The notes below the pieces were generated by a model. It made no database searches, was not told where the DNA came from, and worked only from the letters and a program-made list of their open reading frames with translations. Made by a program: the position numbers and the translations under genes. From assembly GCA_025991245.1 (NCBI GenBank), contig BQMJ01000023.1, positions 1 through 20,000 on the forward strand: DNA of 20,000 nucleotides. Reading direction: 5' to 3'. The stretch's first letter is position 1. Each line of letters opens with the position of its first letter. Source of the DNA: Galdieria partita. Lineage: Eukaryota; Rhodophyta; Bangiophyceae; Galdieriales; Galdieriaceae. Below are positions 8,571 to 18,145 of this stretch, piece after piece.

Positions 8571-9200
8571 TGAAAAATCTCTCTTAGCAAAAATTTAAGT
8601 CGCGTAATTTGGTCACTTTGTTGTATTCTACGTTGCAGTGTTATTGAAAATGTAAACATTTGGTAGGTAGTTTTTACTTTCTGACTGCCTAAAGGTACTG
8701 CTTGTTTCATTCTGTAAGTACCCTTAACTTGAAATATAGTGTCGCTATACATATTTAGCAAAAAGTATACAATGCTTATGGTATTCTTGGATTTTCAAAG
8801 GCAAACCATTGTGTTTTGGTAAACTTTTCGAGCCGCCTTTTATCTATTCTCAACAATGCCAAACTGAGAATCAATTTGTTGGTTTTTCAGTGTGAATATT
8901 ACTATGCCCTAGATTCTTGCTCAATTGTCGTTTTCTAAGAATGATTGAATTAGGAGATTCAATCGTCGTATAGACACTTAGTTCACAATTTAAAAAATTC
9001 AGCTTTTTGCTCCATTTTCTTCTAGTACTACTGTCTGTTTTCCTTTTGTGTCTTATGTCTTATAACCCTAATAATGTGTAATGAAGCTTTTCTAGGTTCT
9101 ATTTCACCTATGTACTAAAATGTTCGAGGTGAGAATACGTTGATTTTTTGTATATGCAGATTTGTTCTACTATTTTTTTAACTAAATTTTGCATTATGAC
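8571..9200. repeat. Older module continuation, diverged
   Basis: This T-rich DNA follows T5 without a telomeric seam. It contains the block 8838-9060, whose diverged copy lies at 17933-18140, and a decayed telomeric-like unit TATAACCCTAATAATG at 9061. The stretch near 8672 (AGTTTTTACTTTCTGACTG, then CTTGTTTCATTCTGTAAGTA) has a weaker counterpart near 11063. No gene is seen. Confidence 0.6.
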
Positions 9201-10380
9201 CTACTGTTTACCTCTGAGAACAACTAGAAATACTGATGCCCATAAAGGACAAATAATGTATTGAAATTCTTCAATTTTTTCAATTGGGCCGACCTCCTTA
9301 AATTCTTTCTTTTTCTATAGACTCTATTTGACACGATATTTTTATCGCTCTTCTAATGAACCCTAGATAATTTTAGAAAAACAGTTCAACTTTTTTTTAT
9401 TTGAAAAGACACGATTTTTCATTCCTTTTTCTAAAAGGCATGTGTTTTTCTCAATTCATTAGGTCGTCATAAAAGAATCTAATAGAGTATAAAAGTGAGC
9501 GGTTTATTTTAGGTTACATACTTGTCAAATTGTGTCAACATTTTTGAAGATTTTTGTGATTTTGCTAATTTATCTCGAGTGACAAAGTAATTCTTCCTTC
9601 GAAATTTTTTGGAATTACCCCACAGTTGTATATGCATTGCATGAAAACGATATCCAATGGTTCCATTTCTTTCATTTTTATTGAAATTTTTAATTTTTCT
9701 TTAGGAGCTGAGCAATTTGGTTGTGAATTTGATATGCGAAATCTAAATCTGGTAATTTTTACAGCTAACGTATAACATGGCTTGTTTCACTATAGTCGTT
9801 TTCGATATTGAAAGGCGACAGTTTTTCGAAAAGTAGAATCTTGGGACTGTTGGTTGTTGCTATGTGGCATCTTTTATCAGACACCTTTTTTTGTAAAAAC
9901 CTTTTTTGCTTCCTTGTGGTAACTGAATTCATTTTGTTCTATTTTATGTTGATCGACATTATATTATACACGAATTGTACTGTTGATATATATAAGGAAT
10001 ATGAAGCAAGCCACGCTTTTGACATAAAAAAGCCTCAAATGAATTAAACAGTTAGCAATCTCGCCACAAAAATTCAATGTTGGTCTGTAGCATCTTGGGT
10101 ATTATATGCTTTATGTCAGTTTGACTATGCTTTGAGAGACAGCTTGTAGAGAAACATATCTCTCAAGATCACTTTTCCTCCATGATTTTGTTGCATTTTC
10201 TTTCTTGTTCTTTGAAATCATCCTGTTGTTTTTGTTTTTCTCCTTAACTATATAAAATTTCTTTTAAGTATTTTAATTTGACCAAAGTACTGAATTGTTT
10301 CCGACTGACAGTATGGTAGGTTTTTCTTTGAACATGCATTTTGGACACTTCATATTAATATCTTTGCACTGTCGACTGGT
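9201..10380. repeat. Older repeat unit, about 1.17 kb
   Basis: The unit starts with CTGAGAACAACTAGAAATAC then GTATTGAAATTCTTCAATT, a diverged form of the T1 2585 and T5 8008 landmark. It contains a telomeric-like remnant at 9353-9370 (TAATGAACCCTAGATAAT), the sequence CGAGTGACAAAGTAAT near 9576 that echoes GACCGAGTGACACAGTAAAT of T4, and the tail TTCATATTAATATCTTTGCA near 10350 that echoes the monomer tail. The frame at 9808-10047 (79 codons, Phe and Leu rich) is what T-rich DNA gives by chance. Confidence 0.55.
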
Positions 10381-11550
10381 TTCCGCTCAAGAGAAAAATT
10401 AGAGATACTTATTCAATAATGACAAGTAGTGTATGAGAATTCCTCAACTTTCTAGAGATTCTATTTCTCTTATTGTCTTTCTTTTCTCTATAAGTTATTT
10501 TCAAAACAGGTACCTTTAACGTTCATTTTCTAATCTATAAGTGTACGAAAGAAAGAAATGTTACTAAGTTATAATTTTAATAAGAAAAAAATTGTCTAGT
10601 GTCCTCTGACATACGTCATGTGCTTTCCTTCAATGAATTATGTTCTCGTGAAACCAATGTTATAAAGCAAAGAATTATTGAATAATTCAAATATTTTGAC
10701 TTAGCTTGTTGCTTTCATATTTGGTGGCTTTTAAGTTTTGTTTTGTTTGTTGATCCATTCGTGTCAACTCAATTTCGCCTATGAATTCTTCATCCCCTAA
10801 CATACTCGTGCACTTGTACCGCTTTAGACTTTCATGAATTTTCTCTAGTACTTGTTTTCGGGTAACGTTTTCATTTGTTTGGAGCTAACATAATTCACTA
10901 TGTATTTGAAATGTTGCTAAACTAAATTGGCTCCGTTTCTTGCATCTCCCGTATCAGAGCCCTTTTCGATTCACTGACAGTGGTTTGAAAAGTACAACCT
11001 TGTTTTGCCTTATGGTTCCTTTATGCTGTCTTATCTTTCACTTAGCAATTTGGCAAAACAGTTTTTACTTTCTTGGGATCATTGTATACTCCTTATTTTA
11101 TTCTGTGAGTATCTCGTATACTATAATGCTGCTTTGTTGATGGTATACATATTGACCCAAAAGTAATCCAAACCATAAATATGCCATAAAAAAAGCCTGC
11201 AACTGAACGAAACAGTTAACAATGACGACGTAAATGTTCCATCATGTCTACTGTTCTTCCTCTTTCTTCTTGCTTTATATCTACCTGGTCTATACTTTGC
11301 GCTATAACTAATAGAAGATTATATCACTGCGTGGCATTTTTCATTATTGGTCATATTGTACTCTCACTCTTTTTCTCTACAATCAATTTCACCTTCCTTG
11401 CTTTCTTAGCTTTTAATACTTTTCTAGTCTTTTACTATGCATTGCATAATATTTTGGTTTCTTCCTAGCTCTTTTCTCTAGAATTTTCTATTTGAAACTC
11501 TATGTTTGGGAAGTCCTCCAGTCGAAATTCTATTTCCTCCATTTTTACCA
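10381..11550. repeat. Older repeat unit, second copy
   Basis: This is a diverged copy of the preceding unit, offset by about 1165-1175 bases. TGAGAATTCCTCAACTTTC near 10434 matches 9259. The stretch 11183-11240 (CATAAAAAAAGCCTGCAACT, then ACGAAACAGTTAACAATGAC) matches 10021-10080 (CATAAAAAAGCCTCAAATGA, then ATTAAACAGTTAGCAATCTC). Sequence near 10590-10630 still recalls the CCCTTTGATATATTGCAT block of T1. The frames here are hydrophobic products of T-rich DNA; I see no gene. Confidence 0.55.
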
Positions 11551-12340
11551 TAAGAAATTTCAACGCGTTTTGCTTTTCATACTTATCTAGCGTTTAAGTC
11601 GATACTTGGTCAATCGAAATCAAAAGAATGTGTTGTACAGAGGCACAAATTCATTTCTATGCTTTAATAGGAAGCAAGAGCAAGATTGAGACTAGATGTC
11701 TGTGTTAGTAACACAACTTGAAATACTGTGACACTTGAGAAGTTGCAGGAGAAGCTCTACTTGTAAATATTCTAGTGTACTTGCAAACTGGCTCAAGAAT
11801 TTCCAACTATGTCATGTATGCAAAATGCACCATAGATATTTTGAATCAATCGTTGGTCTTTCCTCAACTTTTCCAGAGGACAATGAAGTATGAAAGAAGA
11901 GCTTGGTAAGTTCGTTTCTTTTACTCCTCCATTTCTGTTGATTTCGACCCACCACTACTTATTTTTATATTTACAAATGAATAGCACTCTAGCCATTTTT
12001 TAGACAGTTGGAGCTTACTCTTGGCTAATAATGAAAAAGTTCATATGAAACAAGAAAAAACAAATTAGTATATACAAACCAATTTCTACAACCTTTCTTC
12101 TACAAATATCTGCTTTAAAAAATTTCCAAAAAATTTTTCAATTTTGTGGAGAATTGGCTCGTAGAACACAGCCCACGACAGCCAGAAGGCAATAGAGGAA
12201 AGTCAGGGGAAATGAATCAATGAACCCTCATGTGAACTCAAATAACTTCTTACTGAATTTCCCAACGACCCAGCTTGGATTCTAATTCAGTCTAGTAAAA
12301 TCTACAACGCAACAAGTTTTTCATTTGCAACACAATCTAC
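11551..12340. other. Mixed AT-rich stretch, no gene recognised
   Basis: The T excess of the left zone fades here. A-rich and G-containing patches appear, notably 11640-11900 and 12160-12320 (CACGACAGCCAGAAGGCAAT, AAGTCAGGGGAAATG). In composition these resemble the gene-like block to the right, so they may be decayed coding sequence. No open frame longer than about 60 codons and no recognisable motif is present. A short inverted repeat GTGTTAGTAACAC lies near 11702. Confidence 0.4.
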
Positions 12341-13460
12341 TAAGGTTCTATATATTATTTGCTAATATTGTTTTCACAGATATTACTTTCTAATTTAGTC
12401 TCTTGTAAAGAATAGAGGTTTCTTTGTAAAATTGCATTTCTTCTTGTTGAGTGTGTATGTTTTTTGAATATGTATAGTATTTTCCAGGTACTACTTTAGG
12501 TGTTTTTTATGTTAATCCTTTTCCTCTTTCACATCACAGTGTAATTGGAAATGATTTCAGCATTATGTATCATAGACAAATTTATAGTTTTAATGTATTT
12601 TATTCTGGACTTTTTGTATGGTCCGCTTTTATATGTTTTCCTAATTGTTTTAATTCGCCACTGGGTTATATAAAATTCGTAAACTTTTTTCTCCTAGACT
12701 TCCTGTAATTTAGAAATTTGATTGTGTTTGTCCTTGTTTTGGCAGAGTAGTTTGTTTTGAGCTAATATTGTTGTTGCCAGAAATTTTTGGTTTTCTTTTT
12801 CTCTTTTCAATTGAATATTCTATGTGAAACTCTCACAAGTACATGTTGTCTTCAATAAGTTTCTGTGATAAATTTAGCTTCTCATGTCAATTGTCTTGCT
12901 TCTCTATTTATTGTTTTGATCGATATTGGGTTGTTTGAAACTTTTCTTTTAAACTCTGGTCTTAGAAGCATTTTTGTATAGTTGTTCTTCATAATAAAGT
13001 TTTTCTTATGAAGCGATACGAGAAACTTTCTTTTTTGGCGTTGGGTGATAGCTCTACTGCATTGGCCCCAGCTCTGTCCACTTATGAATAATTCTGACTG
13101 GCTGATTGGTAAAGTTTGAATGGTCAATTCTAGTCTTTGCCTTTTTTTAAGAATTTGCGTTGATTCTCTGAAGTCTCTCTGTTTACACCTTTGTGACTGA
13201 TAGTGTCTAAACGTTGAGTCTCGCCTCTCCTGAATTGGGTTAATACATATGCAAATTGCCAAGATTCGATTTCTTAGATATTATCAATTGTATTTTCCTT
13301 CTATAATGGTCTTTTTTGTACTGTGTATTGCAGTTAGTGTTTGTCTTTCTTTCTTGGCTAAAAGTCTTTCTCGTTTGTATATAAATGACAAGGTAGTTTG
13401 TCTATAAAGAAATTACGTGTCGTGTACATTTTTTATTATCAATTGAATAGAAAAAATTCC
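12341..13460. other. T-rich stretch, possible old repeat DNA
   Basis: The composition returns to the T-rich type of the modules. One short match links it to the older units: TCTCTTTTCAATTGAATATT near 12800, then GTGAAACTC, against CTCTTTTCTCTAGAATTTTC near 11470, then TTGAAACTC. Apart from the minus-strand frame listed separately, nothing supports a gene. Confidence 0.35.
12882..13262 (-). CDS. Doubtful small basic ORF, unknown product
   Basis: This ATG-to-stop frame of 126 codons is one of the longest in the left two thirds of the window. The predicted product is hydrophilic and rich in Arg, Lys, Gln, Ser and Thr. It has no signal peptide, membrane segment or motif I recognise. It lies in T-rich DNA with no flanking gene features, and I see no duplicate in the other repeats. 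A frame of this length can arise by chance in 20 kb read six ways, so it is only a candidate. If real, it would more likely be an exon or a lineage-specific small protein than a member of a known family. Confidence 0.15.
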   Translation of the reverse strand: MAICICINPIQERRDSTFRHYQSQRCKQRDFRESTQILKKRQRLELTIQTLPISQSELFISGQSWGQCSRAITQRQKRKFLVSLHKKNFIMKNNYTKMLLRPEFKRKVSNNPISIKTINREARQLT

Positions 13461-14011
13461 TTGCCTTTCAGACATTTTTATCATTATGACAATCCAAATG
13501 TTGGAGAGAGTTCTTGTATAATTAACTAGTCACAAAATTAAGCGTGTATTCATTCACGAACGCTAGACTTCTACGAAAATAGAATTTTGGCAACCGTACC
13601 CACCAGTATGAAGGTCGATCGTTCAAGTCATGTCTTGCTCAATTTTGCTTTGTAACGTAGGAAGACCCTGGAATATCTTGCGCATATCTAGGAATGTTGC
13701 TCAGTAGAGTAATTTAATATGCAGAAAGAATTGCTGTCTAAAATGAGCAATGTATTTATAAATTCGTGGATAGTTGTCCATTTGTATACTTTGTGCTTGT
13801 CAGCCTTTTTATAGAATTGTACGTTATATAGCTGGTTGTGATTTCCCAATAGAAAGAGAGGACTATTTAATTGCCTACAGTAATACTATTCAAACAATAT
13901 CCTTTCCAAAACTGTGTCTCACAAACTGTCAACTGCTAAGTATTTATAGACTTGAGCACAAAAGACTACGGTAGCTATTCCAAACATACACTATGCCGAC
14001 GAGTTGCGTAG
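13461..14011. other. Boundary stretch, no gene recognised
   Basis: Composition shifts here from T-rich to more balanced, for example GCAACCGTACCCACCAGTAT near 13591 and GGAAGACCCTGGAATATCTT near 13660. The frame 13774-13974 has no recognisable domain. I see no tRNA: GATCGTTCAAGTCATG near 13618 has a weak B-box look but no partner stems. This may be the outer edge of the gene-like block. Confidence 0.3.
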
Positions 14012-14825
14012 CCTCTCTTTTGTGAAAGTTTTTCCCACCAGACACTCTTTTTCTTCCAAGTCTTGTTTCGAATTTGCATCCTTCAAGTGACCTCGTCAAG
14101 TAAGATTAGCAAGCAACGACGTAAAGATGCTTCAACGTGGGTGTACAAACTCTGTTCACGTCCGTTTTCGAAACAGCAACTCAAAGTTGAACGGCACAGT
14201 TCAGTTGCCACGAGTCGATCTCCACTCTCCACTCGGACAATGGATTCTCAATAGACAAAAACTGACAATGACAAGAATCGTTTTTGTGAAAAACCAAAGA
14301 GAATCAACTCAGAATATACTCCGATTGTTACAAACGATCTTGGTAATTATTCCACAATGGAGAGTCTTCAACAACTGTTCACAGGAAAACAGTTACCTGT
14401 ACAATTCAGTTCAAAGACCAAGTTACATTGGAAGACTAGAGTGGGACAAGGATTCAAGGTCAAAGACTATTTGGAGCCTTTGTGCCTACTGGTTCCCCAC
14501 TACTCCGCAGGGTCAACGTCTTCAAACAGACCGGAGACTAAAGATCAACAAATTCTCTAACAGAACCAACGTTGCAATCGACATGAACTTGGAAGCGACT
14601 TTGAGGTTCAAGCCATGTCGTTGACAGGAAACGACCAAAACAAACTGGGCCTTGGTTGGTATTTCAAAAAGTGCGAAATCATAAAACTTCAAAGTTTTTT
14701 TCGTACTAAAAAGTTCTCCTCTAAATTCAACTAATTATATTTTCATAAAAAGGAACAATTTTATCCACTTCAAAACAGGTGGTAACAGAGCAACTACAGC
14801 CACAGTTGAGCAAAACAATCACAAA
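14012..14825 (+). pseudogene. Gene-like repeat copy A, unknown family, broken
   Basis: This is the best preserved of three related copies (B at 16920, C at 19230). One + frame stays largely open across 14012-14733 with about two interruptions, which is unusual in DNA this AT-rich and suggests former coding. The readable part is hydrophilic: an early Ser/Lys/Arg-rich stretch, then a segment with MESLQQLFTGKQLPVQF and GQGFKVKDYLEP. I do not recognise the family, so no function is offered. Matches to the other copies include CCAAGTTACATTGGAAGACT here (14414-14433) against CCAAGTTACACTACAAGACT in B (17 of 20 counted) and ACGACCAAAACAAAC at 14631, identical at 19829 in C. A spliced gene with unseen introns is an alternative; the reading frame of the ancestor is not certain. 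Confidence 0.5.
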
Positions 14826-15642
14826 GAAAGATTGGGCAAAGTGACGTTGAAGAGCTCTTCGAGTACCGTCAAAAGTGCACACGCCATATAGTTTCATATG
14901 TACCTAGTGAAAACTTTCCAAGGGAACCTTCCACTCAAAGGTTTACCTAGAATACTATTGATTCTCTAACGTTGCATTATTTGAAGAGAACCGTTGTGTT
15001 AGAATGAGTGTCGTCATACCCCTGAGAGTAAAGCCCGCCATTGTATATTGAGATAAACTCACCTTTGTTATTCACCTTGGAGATTTACTTGCTTCAAGTT
15101 GATTTGGAGAACATTGAGCTCTAGTTGATAGGAATCATTTCAAGAAAGTATAATCTGCCACTTTCAAGAAGAAGAGCGTGTTTCTCACACCTTAGAACGA
15201 GTGGGTGTGCAGTCGCCAAGTTGTCATAGAGAAATTTCGGCAAGTAGAGTGAACACTTGTGCTGATCAATGTCTAGCTGAACTGTTTGCAACTTGGAGGA
15301 CTGTGAATTTTGTGTTACCAGTATCAAGGACTTTTTAGACTTTTGCAGTTTTGAGTTGATACACTTTGGTCGAGTATTTCAATTATCAACAAAACGTGAT
15401 TCAAGTAAACATTGGAAGTTAAACATGTATAATTTGTGTTTTGCCTCCAAGTATGTTGATAACGAATCTAATCAAGTTTCTCAATTCGCTTGAATACATG
15501 GACCAAGTGTCGCATATTCTATTCTTGTATAATTCAATTGCGAAAATAACGAATCAGTTGTTGACTCTCTCTATTTTGTATAAAATCTCCATATGAAAAC
15601 TATTCATATAGCATAGCGCCATGACTCATATAATAAGTATCG
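14826..15642. other. Stretch between gene-like blocks
   Basis: Balanced composition continues, with GGGCAAAGTGACGTTGAAGA near 14834 that resembles GGGGAAAAGTGACGTTGGCA near 16612, so the repeat family may extend past copy A. Frames of about 66-68 codons lie on both strands at 15121-15493 with no recognisable motif. I see no promoter or RNA gene that I could support. Confidence 0.35.
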
Positions 15643-15990
15643 TTGCAAGAACCTTGCCTTATTTGTCACTTGACAACAACAGTCCAAAACAAAGACCCTC
15701 GGGACATTTCCTCCAACAAATCTAAAACAGCGCAAAGTTTCAAACAGTCTGTGTTTCACAAAACTCAACAATCTACCACGGAAAATTCTGCAAACACTAA
15801 AGCACTCCAAAGTTGGAGAAACATAACCAAGATGTCAAGGGTGGCTTTCCAAGACAAAGAATTGCCTGCACTAGTAAACCAACATAGAAAAGCAAAAAGG
15901 GAAGGAAGCAGCAACTCAATCAGAAACTCTTCAACCATACCTAGGGTACTTGAACACGCTACAAAGCTAGTACCGGAACTGACTCTTTAG
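15643..15990 (+). CDS. ORF of unknown function, Ser/Thr/Gln-rich
   Basis: This is an open frame of 115 codons with clearly higher A and C content than the DNA to the left. There is no ATG at its upstream end: the frame opens at a TTG and the first internal Met is near residue 64. It may therefore be an internal exon, or a remnant of a longer gene. The product would be hydrophilic and basic, rich in Ser, Thr, Gln, Asn and Lys, with the stretch RKAKREGSSNSIRNSS near residues 84-99. It has no membrane segment and no catalytic motif I know. It may belong to the same decayed gene zone as copies A, B and C. A disordered nuclear protein segment would fit the composition, but that is inference only. 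Confidence 0.3.
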   Translation: MQEPCLICHLTTTVQNKDPRDISSNKSKTAQSFKQSVFHKTQQSTTENSANTKALQSWRNITKMSRVAFQDKELPALVNQHRKAKREGSSNSIRNSSTIPRVLEHATKLVPELTL

Positions 15991-16267
15991 TTCCCTCGGA
16001 GTCTCTCTGATAAACAACCTAGATGCATTTACAACAGTTCCGTTAAAACCCCACTCTCATAAAAACGTCCAAAGTTGGCTAGTCTCCACATATATTCTAA
16101 AACACAACGCCAAGACCCAAACTTGGAAAAAACCTGTTGTAAACAATTTGGAAACATATAAACTGGTCAAGAACTCAAACATTCATAAAGCTTTATCCAA
16201 TTCCCAGTCAACTAGTTCATATAGAGCAACTTTGGTGATTGCTTCAAGTAGGTCAACGGAAGGTTGA
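15983..16267 (+). CDS. Second open frame, unknown, no start codon
   Basis: An open frame of 94 codons overlaps the end of the preceding frame in another register. It contains no Met at all, so it cannot be a complete gene as it stands. The product would contain KTQTWKKPVV near its middle and then a Ser-rich end (SNSQSTSSYRATLVIASSRS). Base composition is like the preceding frame (A over T, more C), which is why it is listed. It could be exon sequence or a decayed remnant. No family is recognised. Confidence 0.22.
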   Translation, partial: LFSSLGVSLINNLDAFTTVPLKPHSHKNVQSWLVSTYILKHNAKTQTWKKPVVNNLETYKLVKNSNIHKALSNSQSTSSYRATLVIASSRSTEG

Positions 16268-16590
16268 AAGCTGCCATCATCACTCCCCGTCCAGAAAAGG
16301 TGATTTGGGCAAGTCGGTTGTGTTCTCAACAGCTTCCTTGTGAGCCTGCTGGAGACTTGTTATCTTGAGAGGAAAGGATTACCAAAGGGGAATAAACAAA
16401 AGATTGCTGAATTGCAAAGAATAATAAGTTGAAACCCACTGGCAGTTCAATTGACCGTTGTACTTGCTGACTATGAAACTATAATGTTTCATCACCAACT
16501 CATAGGACCTCAAGTGTGTGCAATCTTTGCTCCGTTTTTCTGTATACAAGAGTTGGAACTACGGTAAGAGTGGAATAATTAAAGTACCTT
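16268..16590. other. Stretch without a recognised gene
   Basis: Composition stays balanced with moderately GC-richer patches (ATCACTCCCCGTCCAGAAAA near 16277, GTGAGCCTGCTGGAGACTTG near 16341). GTTGAAACCCACTG at 16430 is shared exactly with 17424, near the end of copy B, so part of this stretch may belong to another decayed copy of the repeat family. Confidence 0.3.
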
Positions 16591-16690
16591 TTGCTGAACG
16601 ACTTTTCAAAAGGGGAAAAGTGACGTTGGCAGATCCCAACTAGGGATAGAGTGCAGCTTGCAGTGCAACTTTTGAAAACAGGGCATTGTT
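16591..16690 (+). repeat. Possible tail of a fourth gene-like copy
   Basis: GGGGAAAAGTGACGTTGGCA at 16612 and the A/G-rich sequence after it resemble the DNA just downstream of copy A (GGGCAAAGTGACGTTGAAGA near 14834). This would be a fragment of a further copy whose front part is unrecognisable. It rests on a short match. Confidence 0.3.
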
Positions 16691-16919
16691 TTCAACCCAA
16701 TTTCTTTCTTCTAACAACAAAAGCGAAACGATTTGAGCTGTTACAAGTTAATTGTACACTAATTGTTAAAGTGTTGTATGTAAAGGAGCTGATAGAGTAT
16801 TTACCCTTGTAGAATTACAATAGTCACTCTTTTACTTTACCAGACATGGTCTACGAATATCTAAAAAGGCTTTGAATCTTGCTTTTAAACTGGAAAATGC
16901 TGTGAGCTTTTCTATTTAT

Positions 16920-17430
16920 TTACACACTCAACAACCAAGCAGCAAAAATAGTTCGATGATTACTGTATACAAAATGGGTGAAGTTTTCTCAATTTTGAAT
17001 TTCGTGTGGCGGGATGCTCCTCTCTCCTCTCCAGTTGGATAAGAGACTCTAAATGGTGGTAAACTGACAAATAAAGGAACTAGTTATGTGAACAAGATAA
17101 GAATCAGCTCACTATCTACTCCGAGTGGTACAAAAGACCTTGATAAGTGTGGCACAAAGGAGGATTCACAACAACAATTCATAAGACTTTACTTTGTAGT
17201 ATACTTGTACTTGAAAAACCAAGTTACACTACAAGACTGTATAGGAGCAGGGGTTCAAACTTGAAAATAATTGGGAGCTCTTTATGCCCACTCTTTGCAC
17301 AGTACTCTACATAGTGAAAAGAGCCTTTAAACTTACCAGAAAATAAGCTTCAAGTCACTGAAAGTTTACGACCAATACTAGCAGGTCTTGGATGGCAAAG
17401 TTTGGTCTTGAAAAGTTTTCTCGTTGAAAC
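16920..17430 (+). pseudogene. Gene-like repeat copy B, broken
   Basis: This diverged copy of block A lies about 2.8 kb away. Aligned landmarks are GAATCAGCTCAC at 17101 (A: GAATCAACTCAG at 14301), CCAAGTTACACTACAAGACT at 17219-17238 (A: 14414-14433), GGGTTCAAACTTGAAAATAA near 17250 (A: GGATTCAAGGTCAAAGACTA), and TTTACGACCAATACTAGCAG near 17366. It is broken many times in every frame, more so than A, so it is a remnant. Its order and spacing match A throughout. Confidence 0.5.
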
Positions 17431-17932
17431 CCACTGTTTGACGCTCTCTAGGCATTACTGTTGAAATTTATCGTTTCGCTTTGGGGCAATATCATTCCAT
17501 TGAAGCAGAATTATTTTACTTTGTTCACTGAATCTTGCATCTTTACACTTCACAATGCTACTCTCTAACAAAATGGATTGAGTAAATAAGTAGTTTCTTT
17601 TGTGCTTCGATTCTTTGCTTGAATGGTTCTTGTGATTCAAAACTCATCTGTCTATGGTCCCAATTTTACTATATTTGTATCCATTTGGACAATTATATCG
17701 GACGAATTTGAGTCACAACCGAATTCTTCTTTATAAGGATCTTTTAAAATTGTCAATTGCTAAATTCATTCGAGTTGAATCATTTTTGTGAGCTCCAAGT
17801 ATACTATAATTGTTTCTCGCTGATGACACTAAAATGTCTATGATGAAGGTAATGATGGCTATTACACTGGTAGTCTTTTTGAGTTCCCCAAAAATGAACT
17901 TTGAATTTTTCTAGAAAGTTTTTGAGTCTCTT
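17431..17932. other. Stretch without a recognised gene
   Basis: Sequence turns T-rich again after copy B. The minus-strand frame at 17455-17640 (61 codons, Lys and Asn rich) has no motif and is probably chance. Nothing else is seen until the dispersed repeat at 17933. Confidence 0.3.
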
Positions 17933-18145
17933 TTTATCTATTCTCAACAGTGTCAAACTTAGAATCACCTTGTCGGCTTCACAATATGTACTCTTATAAC
18001 TTTGTTCTTTTTTATTTTTTAAGTAATTGAATTAAGAGATTCACTCATCAGATAGACTATTTTGTTCATATGTTAGAAAAAGTTGATTTTTTGTTCTTCT
18101 TTTTTTCGGTATTGCTATGTTTCTTCCTTTTGTGTTAAGAAATAA
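17933..18145. repeat. Dispersed copy of the 8838-9060 sequence
   Basis: The stretch starts TTTATCTATTCTCAACAGTG, matching 8838 (TTTATCTATTCTCAACAATG) at 19 of 20 positions. It continues with GTCAAACTTAGAATCACCTT against GCCAAACTGAGAATCAATTT, ATTGAATTAAGAGATTCA against ATTGAATTAGGAGATTCA, and a shared TTCCTTTTGTGT end. The offset is about 9.1 kb, in the same orientation. It shows that subtelomeric module DNA also lies inside the gene-like block. Confidence 0.7.

Noticed and set aside
8429-8761. 110-codon minus frame
   Set aside because: It crosses the end of module T5, and T1 carries a small gap and an early stop in the shared part, so the frame is not conserved.
11244-11468. 74-codon hydrophobic + frame suggesting a small membrane protein
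   Set aside because: The related unit 1.17 kb to the left does not keep the frame, and the residue content is that of random T-rich DNA.
13610-13640. tRNA-like B box (GATCGTTCAAGTC)
   Set aside because: No acceptor, D or anticodon stems could be paired around it.
12800-14250. Short matches between the T-rich zone and the gene-like block
   Set aside because: Matches of 8-10 bases in such AT-rich DNA are expected by chance and had no consistent offset.
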